NCBI GenBank assembly: GCA_030602265.1
Contig: JAUWAB010000042.1
Coordinates: forward strand, 1-33,275
Source: Prolixibacteraceae bacterium
GTDB taxonomy: Bacteria > Bacteroidota > Bacteroidia > Bacteroidales > Prolixibacteraceae
Length of the DNA stretch: 33,275 nucleotides
Direction of reading: 5' to 3'
Both the position numbers and the translations under genes were made by a program. The notes beneath the pieces are model-generated. The model worked only from the letters and a program-made list of their open reading frames with translations, had not been told where the DNA came from and searched no databases. Shown here piece by piece: positions 24,695 to 32,598 of this stretch; the first letter of the stretch is position 1; each line of letters begins with the position of its first letter.

Positions 24695-24702
24695 TAACTT
24701 TG
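24695..24702 (+). promoter_or_regulatory. -7 box (TAACTTTG) for the cysteine-rich protein gene
   Basis: TAACTTTG matches the consensus 30 bases before the ATG at 24732. A TTTG at 24677-24680 is 14 bases upstream, too close for a standard -33 element. Confidence 0.5.
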
Positions 24703-24731
24703 TTTCGAACATTCCGATAACCGTTACTCAG

Positions 24732-25154
24732 ATGGATAAACCACCGTCGCTGGCAGAACTGGAAGATTATGCAATGCAATGTTTACATGCGCAGAATTAT
24801 CCCGACGATCTTCACCGGTTCACTCTTTTTTCCTGCTCCGAATGCAGAGGTACCTGCTTCAGGGTCAGTATTGAGCATCATACCGGGTCTTCTGACCAGA
24901 ATTTCAGGGGGATCATCTGGGGTGAATGCGCCAAATGCGGCAGGATTTGCCAAATGTTTACCTATACCGGCGAACACCGGAAACCCAAAAAGAACGAAAT
25001 GCCCGAATGTGATTGCGGAAGCCGGAAGTTTTTTGTCGGGCAGTGCGAACGCATTGAAGGTGAAAAAGGACTAACCGGTTTTTTTGACGAAGGAGTAATT
25101 GCCGGTAAGTGTTGCATTTGCAGCCTGAATAAGGTTCTGGCCTTCTACGATTGA
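24732..25154 (+). CDS. Cysteine-rich, putative zinc-ribbon protein of unknown function
   Basis: This 140-aa soluble protein has no signal peptide. Four cysteine clusters are spaced along it: CSEC (35-38), CAKC (66-69), CDCG (93-96) and CCIC (127-130), with single cysteines at 42, 73 and 105. The pattern fits one or two zinc ribbons, or another metal site. I do not recognise a named family. The ATG at 24732 is chosen over an in-frame TTG at 24678, because the -7 promoter box lies between them. It is a single-gene unit; an inverted repeat follows 23 bases after its stop. Confidence 0.75.
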   Translation: MDKPPSLAELEDYAMQCLHAQNYPDDLHRFTLFSCSECRGTCFRVSIEHHTGSSDQNFRGIIWGECAKCGRICQMFTYTGEHRKPKKNEMPECDCGSRKFFVGQCERIEGEKGLTGFFDEGVIAGKCCICSLNKVLAFYD

Positions 25155-25177
25155 CCTGAGTTCTGCCTGGAGCGTAT

Positions 25178-25220
25178 TTTTCTATCAAAATCATAACCCT
25201 TTTATCATTTTGATAGAAAA
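25178..25220. repeat. AT-rich perfect inverted repeat (14-bp arms)
   Basis: The arms TTTTCTATCAAAAT (25178-25191) and ATTTTGATAGAAAA (25207-25220) are perfectly complementary with a 15-base spacer. Past one mismatch, ATAA/TTAT extends the stem inwards by four pairs. It may act as a terminator for the cysteine-rich gene or as a regulator-binding site for the DUF4382 gene 118 bases downstream. The low GC argues against a typical terminator. Confidence 0.6.
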
Positions 25221-25337
25221 CCACCAAATGCCAAACCTTTCAACAATCTGATATACAGATATTTGATTTTTTACCCTCCCAATAGCACGGTAATTGACCC
25301 ATGGTTCCCATAAATTATTGATTAAAACGGAAAAGTC

Positions 25338-26222
25338 ATGAGAAATCTGAAGTTAATGTCCACAATGCTGGTCCTGGGCGCAATGATTCTTTTAAGCTGC
25401 CAAAAGGAAGAGAAGGTAATCCCGGGAGACAAGGGGCGGCTGAACGTTTATCTTACTGATGCTCCATTCCCCATCGGATTGGTCGGGAATACTTATGTAA
25501 CCATCGACAAAATCGAGGTAAGGCAACGCACCGGTGAAGAGGGCGAAGGAGAAGACGGGACTTTTATCTTGATAGCAGAGGAAGTCATGGAGTTTGACCT
25601 TCTGAAACTGTCGAACGGTATTACGGCCCACCTGGGTAGCGTTGACCTTGAGCCGGGATATTACGACATGATCAGGCTTAGGGTGGTAGATTCGAGGATA
25701 GTCCTGACCGATGGCAGAGACTATGAGCTCAAAGTCCCGAGCGGTTCGGCCAGCGGATTGAAGATCAAAATTGAACCGGCCATCCATATCCGCGAAGGCC
25801 AGACCTCCGACGTGCTGCTCGACTTCGATCTCAGCAAATCATTCGTGGCAAAAGGAAATGTCAAAGCAGGCCAGATCCTTGGTTTTAATTTCAAGCCGGT
25901 TGTAAGGGGCATTTATATGGGTGCTGCCGGCCGCATACAGGGAACTGTTACCGACAGCGAGGGACAGCCTCTTGAAAATGCCTGGGTTAAACTGCTGATA
26001 CCCGGTATGGAATCAGAAACCTATTCAGAGGAAGAACCTGCAGAAAATGTACTCGTATCCGCGTACACCGATGCATCAGGTAATTACAAACTTATCGGAC
26101 TGCCTGAAGGAACGTATACTATGGTATGCGAACTGGAGGGATATACAGGTCAGATCGCCGACGGTATTCAAGTATCCGCCGGAATACTCACAACCGTCAA
26201 TTTCACGCTTACTGAAGAGTAA
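25338..26222 (+). CDS. DUF4382 lipoprotein with C-terminal carboxypeptidase-regulatory-like domain
   Basis: This 294-aa lipoprotein has the lipobox LLSC with lipidated Cys21. A DUF4382 domain covers about 33-190 (GRLNVYLTDAP, VTIDKIEV, then a C-terminal GFNFKPVVRG). A carboxypeptidase-regulatory-like beta-sandwich covers about 197-292 (GRIQGTVTDSEGQPLENAWV and GNYKLIGLPEGTYTMVCE). An acidic stretch (EEGEGEDG) interrupts the first domain. It is probably anchored in the outer or inner membrane facing the periplasm, with an unknown binding role. It is a single-gene unit ended by a strong terminator. Confidence 0.88.
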   Translation: MRNLKLMSTMLVLGAMILLSCQKEEKVIPGDKGRLNVYLTDAPFPIGLVGNTYVTIDKIEVRQRTGEEGEGEDGTFILIAEEVMEFDLLKLSNGITAHLGSVDLEPGYYDMIRLRVVDSRIVLTDGRDYELKVPSGSASGLKIKIEPAIHIREGQTSDVLLDFDLSKSFVAKGNVKAGQILGFNFKPVVRGIYMGAAGRIQGTVTDSEGQPLENAWVKLLIPGMESETYSEEEPAENVLVSAYTDASGNYKLIGLPEGTYTMVCELEGYTGQIADGIQVSAGILTTVNFTLTEE

Positions 26223-26260
26223 AAGAAGAGGTCCTAATATATATAGTCCCAATGATGAGT

Positions 26261-26307
26261 ACCCGGCAAGTTGCCTTTCTCAGGCAACATTGCCGGGTCT
26301 CGTTTTT
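26261..26307 (+). terminator. Rho-independent terminator of the DUF4382 gene
   Basis: ACCCGGCAAGTTGCC (26261-26275) pairs with GGCAAC plus TTGCCGGGT (26283-26298) across a 7-base loop, with one bulged A at 26289. The U-tract TTTTT follows at 26303-26307. It lies just before the end of the convergent pirin-like gene. Confidence 0.88.
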
Positions 26308-26316
26308 ATCATGTCA

Positions 26317-27042
26317 TTAAGCCGGAAAACCCTCCATGGGGACCTCCATAAGAAGAATCTCCGCTGAGGTGACGGCAGTGACCGACAAGAGATCCGTTCC
26401 GGTTATCCCGTAACCGTCGCGTTTTTCGAGATGCTGGCCGTTTATGGTGACTTCACCTTCGAGGATAAAGGCATATACCCCATTTCCTGCCGACCTGATC
26501 CGGTATTCCGTGGAAAAACCCTCATCCAGCCTACCCAGGTAAAACCATGCATTCTGGTGTATCCATACCCCCTCGTCGCCGGGATTTGGCGATACAATCT
26601 GCTGCAGCCGGTTATGCCGGTCGGCAGGGTTAAGCGAAATCTGGTCATAACGGGGACTGACGTTCTTCTTATCTGGGAATACCCAGATCTGCAGGAATTT
26701 CACCGGCTGATCACTGTTTTTATTGTATTCACTATGGAATATGCCCGTTCCGGCGCTCATAACCTGAATGTCGCCATGGCGGATAACAGCCACATTCCCC
26801 ATGCTGTCCTTATGCTCCAGGTCCCCCTCGAGAGGTATGGAAATGATCTCCATATTATCGTGCGGGTGTGTCCCGAATCCCCTGCCGGGAGCGACGATAT
26901 CATCGTTCAACACCCGCAAGGCACCAAAATTAATCCTCCCCGGATGGTAATAATTAGCAAAACTAAAGGTATGCCTGCTCCGGAGCCATCCGTGATCTGC
27001 AAGGCCCCGTGAGGAAGCCTTATGTAAGATATTCTTGCTCAT
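26317..27042 (-). CDS. Pirin-family bicupin protein
   Basis: This 241-aa cytoplasmic protein has the pirin N-terminal motif HTFSFANYYHPGRINFGALR (24-43). Its metal site is GFGTHPHDNMEI (His59, His61) and FHSEYN (His103, Glu105). A second cupin with EGEVTINGQHLE lies near the C-terminus. Bacterial pirins of this type bind iron and can act as quercetinase-like dioxygenases or as redox-sensing partners. The ATG at 27042 begins the conserved SKNILHKA start and is preferred over an in-frame start at 27090, because the -7 box lies between them. It is downstream of an AraC-type regulator on the same strand. Confidence 0.92.
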   Translation of the reverse strand: MSKNILHKASSRGLADHGWLRSRHTFSFANYYHPGRINFGALRVLNDDIVAPGRGFGTHPHDNMEIISIPLEGDLEHKDSMGNVAVIRHGDIQVMSAGTGIFHSEYNKNSDQPVKFLQIWVFPDKKNVSPRYDQISLNPADRHNRLQQIVSPNPGDEGVWIHQNAWFYLGRLDEGFSTEYRIRSAGNGVYAFILEGEVTINGQHLEKRDGYGITGTDLLSVTAVTSAEILLMEVPMEGFPA

Positions 27043-27069
27043 AATATTCTGTTTCAATTGATTATGATG

Positions 27070-27077
27070 CAAAAATA
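27070..27077 (-). promoter_or_regulatory. -7 box (TATTTTTG) for the pirin-like gene
   Basis: The minus strand reads TATTTTTG 28 bases upstream of the ATG at 27042. It lies between the pirin gene and the hairpin at 27122-27146, so pirin likely has its own promoter rather than only reading through from the regulator gene. Confidence 0.45.
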
Positions 27078-27121
27078 TTACATCTGCCAATACTGGTAAA
27101 TGGATAAATGGCGGTTGAAAT

Positions 27122-27146
27122 GGTATATATTACGGATATATATACC
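27122..27146. repeat. AT-rich hairpin between araC-like and pirin-like genes
   Basis: GGTATATAT (27122-27130) and ATATATACC (27138-27146) form a perfect 9-bp stem with a 7-base loop, about 45 bases upstream of the pirin -7 box. It could be an operator for the adjacent AraC-type regulator or the end of its transcript. No U-tract is visible. Confidence 0.5.
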
Positions 27147-27183
27147 CGGTTTTCTTTATATTGACAATAAGGGACAGAACTGG

Positions 27184-28065
27184 TTAGCCTGCCATCTGTC
27201 TGAAGTCCTGCAGCGGCTGGCCCGTTTGTTTACGGAAGAACTTGCTGAAGTGGCCGGGATCTTCGAATCCCAGGGCATACCCGATCTCCTTGTTGCTCTT
27301 CTCCGTGAAGAGCGCTAATCGTTTGGCTTCCAGGACCAGCCTGTTCTGGATATATTCCTTGGCTGAAATATGCATCGACGACCGGATAGCTTCGTTGAGG
27401 TAATTGGGTGTAACAAACAGTGCTTCTGCATAATTTTTCACCTGGTGCCATTCATGGAAATGGCTCTCCACAGCATCTCTGAAATTTTTGATCAGCACCT
27501 TGCCCACTTCGGCAGATTGCGGTTCGGGCGAAACCGGGTTAAGCGAACAGTGTCCGTTACATTCGATCAGAAAAAGCTTAAGGTAAGCGCCGATTTTTTC
27601 CAGGAACATTTCACTTTGCTCCTGAAATTCACGGATCATCTGATGAGCAAAAATCCGTAGATTGGCCGCCATAGTTTCGGTGACCGGCAGTGGCGGGGTC
27701 TCGTCCGACTGCCTGAATATCCTCAGGTCGGCGATGAAATCCTTCCGGATACTGTTCATTTCCAGAAATTCCGGGGAAAAAAGGATGACATAACCCGAAG
27801 GACTGGGATCGGTTATCACCTGGTGAACCTGCCCGGGGCTTACAAAAAATATATGGTCTTTCTGAATCGGATATTCCCTGAAATCGATGATATGCCTGCC
27901 GGAAGCGCTGGTAGGCCATATCACGGTGTAATAGTTATGTTTGTGCGGATTGTCGGCAATCCCACCAAGAGAAAGGTCAATTTCCTCCATGGTTTTGATC
28001 ACAAACTGGGCCGGCTCCCCGTTGTAAAGCAGGTCCAGACTGTATATCTTATCAACTTCCTGCAT
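27184..28065 (-). CDS. AraC-family transcriptional regulator with N-terminal cupin
   Basis: This 293-aa protein has an N-terminal cupin sensor (about 20-110, with HKHNYYTVIW and FFVSPGQVHQV) and a C-terminal AraC-type double helix-turn-helix (about 195-290). The second helix-turn-helix has NKEIGYALGFEDPGHFSKFFR followed by TGQPLQDFR, an excellent family match. It likely binds a small ligand and controls nearby genes such as the pirin or AEC genes. It starts 39 bases after the AEC-type transporter gene, but a TAGATTTG box inside that gap suggests independent transcription. Confidence 0.93.
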   Translation of the reverse strand: MQEVDKIYSLDLLYNGEPAQFVIKTMEEIDLSLGGIADNPHKHNYYTVIWPTSASGRHIIDFREYPIQKDHIFFVSPGQVHQVITDPSPSGYVILFSPEFLEMNSIRKDFIADLRIFRQSDETPPLPVTETMAANLRIFAHQMIREFQEQSEMFLEKIGAYLKLFLIECNGHCSLNPVSPEPQSAEVGKVLIKNFRDAVESHFHEWHQVKNYAEALFVTPNYLNEAIRSSMHISAKEYIQNRLVLEAKRLALFTEKSNKEIGYALGFEDPGHFSKFFRKQTGQPLQDFRQMAG

Positions 28066-28085
28066 AATAGCTGCTTATATGATTA

Positions 28086-28093
28086 CAAATCTA
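28086..28093 (-). promoter_or_regulatory. -7 box (TAGATTTG) for the AraC-type regulator
   Basis: The minus strand reads TAGATTTG 21 bases before the ATG at 28065. A TTG lies 22 bases further upstream, close to the usual -33 spacing. It sits just after the AEC-type gene stop. Confidence 0.5.
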
Positions 28094-28104
28094 AATCTAT
28101 TTTC

Positions 28105-29031
28105 TCAGATCAGGGCAATCCATACCGGCAGGATTGCCATAGACAACAGAGTGGCCAATACCACCAGCCGGGCGGTAAAGGGCGTATCCAGGTTGTATTG
28201 CTGGGAAAGCGCATAGGGAGTGAGTCCCAAAGGCATGGCTGCATCGAGGATACTCGCCGTAACCATAGGCTCCGGCAGGGAGCTTTTCCGGAGAAAAAGC
28301 CAGTATACGGCGGGAAACACCACCATGGTCAGGATGACAAAAGCGAAAGTGACCAGCCAGTCACGCCATGCACCCGATTTCTGAAAACCCATAAAAACGC
28401 CAAGAGAGAAAAGGACCACAGCAGTAACCGACCCGGCAAACATGGATATCCCTTTGTCGGCCACAGCAGGCAGCTTTACCTGGAATACAACCATAAGGAG
28501 ACCGGCGAAAACCGACAGGAGCAGAGGATTCTTAGTGAGCCTGAGGAACATGGCCTTTGGACTGAAATGGTCTTCACCGTGGACTTCCACCAGCACCAGC
28601 GCAAGGGTAAGCAGCCAAAAGATGTAAACCGAAGCAAGAACAGCCGCCACCGGCAGGATCTGGTCGCCCAGGGTATTTTGCAGAACCGGAATCCCAAGAT
28701 AAGCTACATTTCCGAAGGCAAAAACCATGAACAGCGTTCTTCGCCTGAGATTTGAAAACCTTAACAAGCGGCTTACCGGATAGGCCATCAGGATAGAAAT
28801 GATGATATAGACGGAATTTACCGCCACAAGATTCATCAGCGTGCTGTTCAACTCATCGAGACGGCTGAGGGAATTGATCACGAGGGCGGGAAACCCGATC
28901 CAGAGTGCATACTTGTTGAGTACATCAACCCAAAGGACCGAAGCCACCCTGGTCCTGGAAAACAGCAGTCCGGTAACTATAATCAGAAAAAGGGGGAGTA
29001 CTGATTCAAAGGCAATTACGACAGAGCCCAT
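28105..29031 (-). CDS. AEC-family (auxin efflux carrier/malate permease-like) membrane transporter
   Basis: This 308-aa protein has about ten membrane helices in two five-helix halves. AEC features include LNKYALWIGFPALVINSL in the first half and AFGNVAYLGIPV in the third and fourth helices. The C-terminal half has ASILDAAMPLGLTPYALSQQ, corresponding to the conserved substrate-site helix break. Bacterial members export or import organic acids such as malate. It overlaps the HAD phosphatase gene by 16 bases, so the two are translationally coupled. The substrate cannot be told from sequence. Confidence 0.9.
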   Translation of the reverse strand: MGSVVIAFESVLPLFLIIVTGLLFSRTRVASVLWVDVLNKYALWIGFPALVINSLSRLDELNSTLMNLVAVNSVYIIISILMAYPVSRLLRFSNLRRRTLFMVFAFGNVAYLGIPVLQNTLGDQILPVAAVLASVYIFWLLTLALVLVEVHGEDHFSPKAMFLRLTKNPLLLSVFAGLLMVVFQVKLPAVADKGISMFAGSVTAVVLFSLGVFMGFQKSGAWRDWLVTFAFVILTMVVFPAVYWLFLRKSSLPEPMVTASILDAAMPLGLTPYALSQQYNLDTPFTARLVVLATLLSMAILPVWIALI

Positions 29032-29621
29032 TCCCCATAATTTATGAATGGCCTTACATCAGTAACCATCATACCGGCTGCACGGGCAGCCTCCATGCCG
29101 AGAATACCATCTTCGAATACCTGGCAACCAGAAGGTTCAACCCCCAACAATTCAGCACATTTCAGGAAGGTATCCGGGTGTGGTTTGTGATTCACCACAT
29201 CATCGGCAGTAACAATAGCATCAAACATTTTTGTCAGGCCCAAAGTATCAAGCTGAAGCAATGCACTTCTCCTGCTGGCACCTGTCCCAACGGCCATAGG
29301 CAGCCGTCCGTGATACTGATTCACGATTCCCACCACCAGTTCCACCGGTTTGACCAGGCCCACCGAATCCCAGAACGCCTGTTGTTTAAGCTTCACCAGT
29401 TCTTCCGGGGTAATCCTGAGGTTATTCTCTGATACCAGCCGTTTAGCAAAGGCAATGGTTGGCATGCCGGTCATCTCCATTAATACCCGGTCCTCGAAAA
29501 TAAATCCAAAGGTTTCTCCTAAAGAATGCCAGGTAGCCATATGCACCGGCAAAGAATCGGATAAGGTTCCGTCCAGGTCAAAAATCAGTGCCTTTGCACC
29601 TGGATTGACTTTTAACTCCAT
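29016..29621 (-). CDS. HAD-superfamily hydrolase, beta-phosphoglucomutase/phosphatase-like
   Basis: This 201-aa cytoplasmic HAD subfamily IA enzyme has motif I IFDLDGTLSDS (13-23; nucleophile Asp15, acid Asp17), a helical cap and motif II VGTGASRR. Motif III is NHKPHPDTF and motif IV is VFEDGILGMEAA. It most likely dephosphorylates or isomerises a sugar phosphate such as fructose-1-phosphate or 2-deoxyglucose-6-phosphate. The ATG at 29621 fits the usual short N-terminus; the frame is open upstream to 29675 but lacks family sequence. It overlaps the AEC-type gene, hinting at related substrates. Confidence 0.92.
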   Translation of the reverse strand: MELKVNPGAKALIFDLDGTLSDSLPVHMATWHSLGETFGFIFEDRVLMEMTGMPTIAFAKRLVSENNLRITPEELVKLKQQAFWDSVGLVKPVELVVGIVNQYHGRLPMAVGTGASRRSALLQLDTLGLTKMFDAIVTADDVVNHKPHPDTFLKCAELLGVEPSGCQVFEDGILGMEAARAAGMMVTDVRPFINYGEWALS

Positions 29622-29641
29622 GATAACTTGATATTTTCCTG

Positions 29642-29649
29642 CAAAAATA
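29642..29649 (-). promoter_or_regulatory. -7 box (TATTTTTG) for the HAD-AEC operon
   Basis: The minus strand reads TATTTTTG 21 bases before the ATG at 29621, separating this unit from the GH5 gene that ends at 29712. No clear -33 TTG is seen. Confidence 0.45.
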
Positions 29650-29711
29650 CCAAATGATCCTGAATGTATGCCCAAATTCAGAACTTAGGGTCCCAAACTT
29701 AACGAAGTGGT

Positions 29712-31445
29712 TTACATCCGGTATATCCTGACTGATTCAGAAAGGTTGTTCCCAGTTAACCTGAGGAGGTATGTTCCCCGGGACAGATGACTGGTTTCCA
29801 GCCGATTTATTCCATGAAAGAGAGCATACTCTCCCAATTTAATTCCGGAGATACTGAAGATTTCAGCCCGCTCCCAGACTCCGGGATTATCCAAATTAAT
29901 CAGGTTATCAAAAGGATTGGGGTAATAATTAAACATCGGGGTATTGAGGCTTTGCACACTGGTTGGAATAATGACCACCGATTCGATCCTGATGTCATGA
30001 ATCGTCATTCCACTGGCCACGTTGCCCAAATCAAAAGCTATTCTGGCCGCAGGATCGGTGACGGTTGACGTGAATACAAAGGAGAATAAATCTTCTGTTT
30101 GACTCAGATTGACCGTAACATAGCCGCTGTAGGTGGTCCATGGATCAGAATTCCGGCCGACATTAACGGTAACCGAGCGGACTGCCGGACCCGATGCCCT
30201 GAAACTGACCCGGTATGTTTTTCCGGACTGAACGGCCACGTTGTACCGGATCAGCTGGACATGCCATCCCTGAGTACCGCCGTTGTTAACATTCACGTTC
30301 AACTTACCTTCCGAGCGGGTCAGGTTTGCAGATGCACCCCCGGAAGTATTAACCTGCAGATTCCAGCCGTCATTTCCCGAAGTGAAGTTGCTGGAATAAA
30401 GAGTCGTCGCCTCAACCTTAGCCGGTTCGGGAATTTCATTCTTCAGCAGGGCATCGGCAAGCGGTGTAAGCATCTGTTTGGTTGCCTGGTTATAAATCCC
30501 GAATCCCGCACTGAACTCCCAGTATGCCCAGCTGAAACCCTGTTCTTCGAACCATCTCGACAGAAAGGTGGTCCAGCGCACCCTTGAGGCCAGGTCAGCC
30601 TTACTGTATGCACCAAATTCCCCGACATGGACCGGGATTTTGTGCGTCTGGCTAAACTGGACAGCCGCCTTGAAATCATTTTTTACCACTTCGCGCTCGG
30701 CTTCCGAATCGAGCCATTTGGTGCCAAGCCACGACTGCGCCTCAGATCCAGACCATTCGGCACCCTGATGGGTAAACTGGAAGGGATTGTAATAATGGAC
30801 GGTAAGGATCAGGTTTTCATCCGCAGGCACCTGCAATTTAGCCAGTCCCCCCAATCCGCCCCATTCAGCGGTACCGATGAGAACCATCCTGTCAGGATTG
30901 GTTTTCCTGATTTCTGCCAAAGCATCGGGGAAATACTGGTTCCACAATTCAGCGGTAAGGTTACCATTAGGTTCATTCAGAACTTCAAAAAGAAGGCTGT
31001 CGGGATAAGACTTAAAGAAATCCGCGATCTGATACCACTGCGACAGAAACCTGGCCTTCTGAGCTGCCGGAGCATTAAACAGCGCATCGTGGTGGTGCAT
31101 ATTGATGATGATATGCAATTTGTATTTCAGTGCGGTATCGACGACCTGCTTAATGCGGTCGAGGAAAGCCGGATAGATGGTATAGGGTTGACCAGCCATA
31201 CTTCTGGCATCCGGTTCCCAACGGATGGGTACCCTGACATGCGAAAACCCGAGTTCAGACATGATCCTGAAATATTCAGGTTTCCATGGATTGCTCCAGG
31301 CCGTTTCGGAAGGCGCTTCGAAGGCATTTCCCATGTTGATGCCCCGTCCGAGACGTTCAACCATTTCGAAAGCGGCTTTACGTTCCTGTGCGTGAATGTG
31401 GGTACACCAGGCAATTAACATGATCAGCAGGCAGAGTCTCTTCAT
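29712..31445 (-). CDS. GH5 endoglucanase-like enzyme with CBM-like domain and type IX secretion sorting tail
   Basis: This 577-aa secreted enzyme has a Sec signal peptide (1-20, ends IHAQ), then a GH5 TIM barrel (about 25-338). GINMGNAFEAP, HVRVPIRW (69-76), INMHHHD (114-120), acid/base Glu158 in EVLNEPNG and nucleophile Glu276 in HVGEFGAY mark the GH5 barrel. A CBM-like beta-sandwich with a GWHVQL motif follows (about 348-490). The C-terminal type IX sorting domain (about 505-577) has YYPNPFDN and GTYLLRL. GH5 enzymes of this form cut beta-1,4-glucans, mannans or xyloglucan. The ATG at 31445 replaces an in-frame TTG at 31454. It should be displayed on or released from the cell surface. Confidence 0.94.
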   Translation of the reverse strand: MKRLCLLIMLIAWCTHIHAQERKAAFEMVERLGRGINMGNAFEAPSETAWSNPWKPEYFRIMSELGFSHVRVPIRWEPDARSMAGQPYTIYPAFLDRIKQVVDTALKYKLHIIINMHHHDALFNAPAAQKARFLSQWYQIADFFKSYPDSLLFEVLNEPNGNLTAELWNQYFPDALAEIRKTNPDRMVLIGTAEWGGLGGLAKLQVPADENLILTVHYYNPFQFTHQGAEWSGSEAQSWLGTKWLDSEAEREVVKNDFKAAVQFSQTHKIPVHVGEFGAYSKADLASRVRWTTFLSRWFEEQGFSWAYWEFSAGFGIYNQATKQMLTPLADALLKNEIPEPAKVEATTLYSSNFTSGNDGWNLQVNTSGGASANLTRSEGKLNVNVNNGGTQGWHVQLIRYNVAVQSGKTYRVSFRASGPAVRSVTVNVGRNSDPWTTYSGYVTVNLSQTEDLFSFVFTSTVTDPAARIAFDLGNVASGMTIHDIRIESVVIIPTSVQSLNTPMFNYYPNPFDNLINLDNPGVWERAEIFSISGIKLGEYALFHGINRLETSHLSRGTYLLRLTGNNLSESVRIYRM

Positions 31446-31585
31446 AACAAACAATTATTACCGGTTCAGACCTGAAAGATACACATTTCTAAAATATACT
31501 GTAATATTTACAGGAATAATAATTTTATCAAACCGGGGTTGTATGGAATGATTTTATCTAATTTCGCCCAATAAAATAAAGAATC

Positions 31586-32362
31586 ATGGAAAATGCCATA
31601 AATGAATTCCGGCGCCTGCTGGAAATCATGGATGAACTGCGGGAAAAGTGTCCCTGGGACCGAGAGCAGACTTTGGAGTCGTTAAGAAAACTGACCATCG
31701 AGGAGACCTACGAATTAGGAGACGCCATTCTGAAACATGACCTTCAGGAGATCAAAAAAGAGTTAGGCGACCTGCTGTTGCATATCGTATTTTATGCGAA
31801 GATTGGCTCGGAGCAGAATGCCTTTACCATCGGCGATGTACTGAAAAACATCAACGACAAGCTGGTGTACCGCCATCCGCATGTATTCGGAGACGTGGCT
31901 GTATCGGGTTCGAGAGAGGTGATAGAAAACTGGGAAGACCTGAAGCTTAAGGAAAAAGGAAGAGACCACAAGGTTTTGGCGGGTGTCCCGACAGCCATGC
32001 CAGCCCTGGTAAAAGCCAACCGGATCCAGGAAAAGGCGTCGGGTGTAGGTTTCGACTGGGAGTACAGGGAACAGGTTTGGGACAAGGTAAAGGAAGAGAT
32101 CAGTGAACTGAGCAGTGAGATCGGCAGGATCGACAAGGACAAGATCGAGGCGGAATTCGGAGACCTGTTCTTTGCCATGGTGAATGCAGCCCGGCTGTAC
32201 GGGGTAGACCCCGAAGCTGCCCTGGAAAGGACGAACCTGAAATTCATCCAGCGGTTTAACTATCTGGAAAGCAAAACCATGGCAATAGGACGCAGCCTGC
32301 ACGACATGACCCTCGCCGAGATGGATGTATACTGGGAAGAAGCAAAAAGGGAGCAGGGATGA
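31586..32362 (+). CDS. mazG: Nucleoside triphosphate pyrophosphohydrolase MazG
   Basis: This 258-aa cytoplasmic all-alpha NTP pyrophosphatase hydrolyses nucleoside triphosphates to monophosphates. The N-terminal MazG domain has CPWDREQTLESL (22-33) and the metal-binding EETYE (39-43), with KELGDLLLHIVFYAK downstream. The link RHPHVFGD and the second domain (about 145-245) with ANRIQEKASGVGFDW and EFGDLFFAMVN complete the full-length two-domain form. A near-consensus TAATTTCG lies 20 bases upstream, with a TTG 17 bases before it. A short heptamer repeat follows the stop codon. Confidence 0.95.
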   Translation: MENAINEFRRLLEIMDELREKCPWDREQTLESLRKLTIEETYELGDAILKHDLQEIKKELGDLLLHIVFYAKIGSEQNAFTIGDVLKNINDKLVYRHPHVFGDVAVSGSREVIENWEDLKLKEKGRDHKVLAGVPTAMPALVKANRIQEKASGVGFDWEYREQVWDKVKEEISELSSEIGRIDKDKIEAEFGDLFFAMVNAARLYGVDPEAALERTNLKFIQRFNYLESKTMAIGRSLHDMTLAEMDVYWEEAKREQG

Positions 32363-32383
32363 CCTGGAGGAAGCAAAACAGAA

Positions 32384-32411
32384 GACAATAGACATCAGAC
32401 AATAGACAACA
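32384..32411 (+). repeat. Short heptamer array downstream of mazG
   Basis: Four consecutive 7-base units read GACAATA, GACATCA, GACAATA and GACAACA, starting 21 bases after the mazG stop. The period equals that of the glyA arrays but the sequence differs. Confidence 0.75.
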
Positions 32412-32496
32412 GAGTCATCTTTAATGGCAGATAGTTACCATGAAATTTCCATGATTGCAGAAACACAAACCATTATGAATAACTTTACGCATGGAA

Positions 32497-32514
32497 CCCC
32501 GATAGCTATCGGGG
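32497..32514. repeat. Perfect 18-bp palindrome CCCCGATAGCTATCGGGG
   Basis: This sequence is its own reverse complement, with no spacer. It lies in the 236-base gap between mazG and the PAP2 gene. The core CGATAGCTATCG looks like an intergenic palindrome that I recall as frequent in Bacteroidota genomes. It could be a REP-type element, a terminator stem or a protein site. The rest of the gap is AT-rich, with no clear promoter box. Confidence 0.65.
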
Positions 32515-32598
32515 CCATGTGACCATTAAAAAACAAGACAATTTATACACATAAAAAGAGAAATAATAAATAATCAATAATAATTTATAAATTAAACC

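Noticed and set aside
27823-28755. Plus-strand open frame of 310 codons opposite the AraC-type and AEC-type genes
   Set aside because: It spans two well-supported minus-strand genes and the promoter between them, with low-complexity polar composition and no domain.
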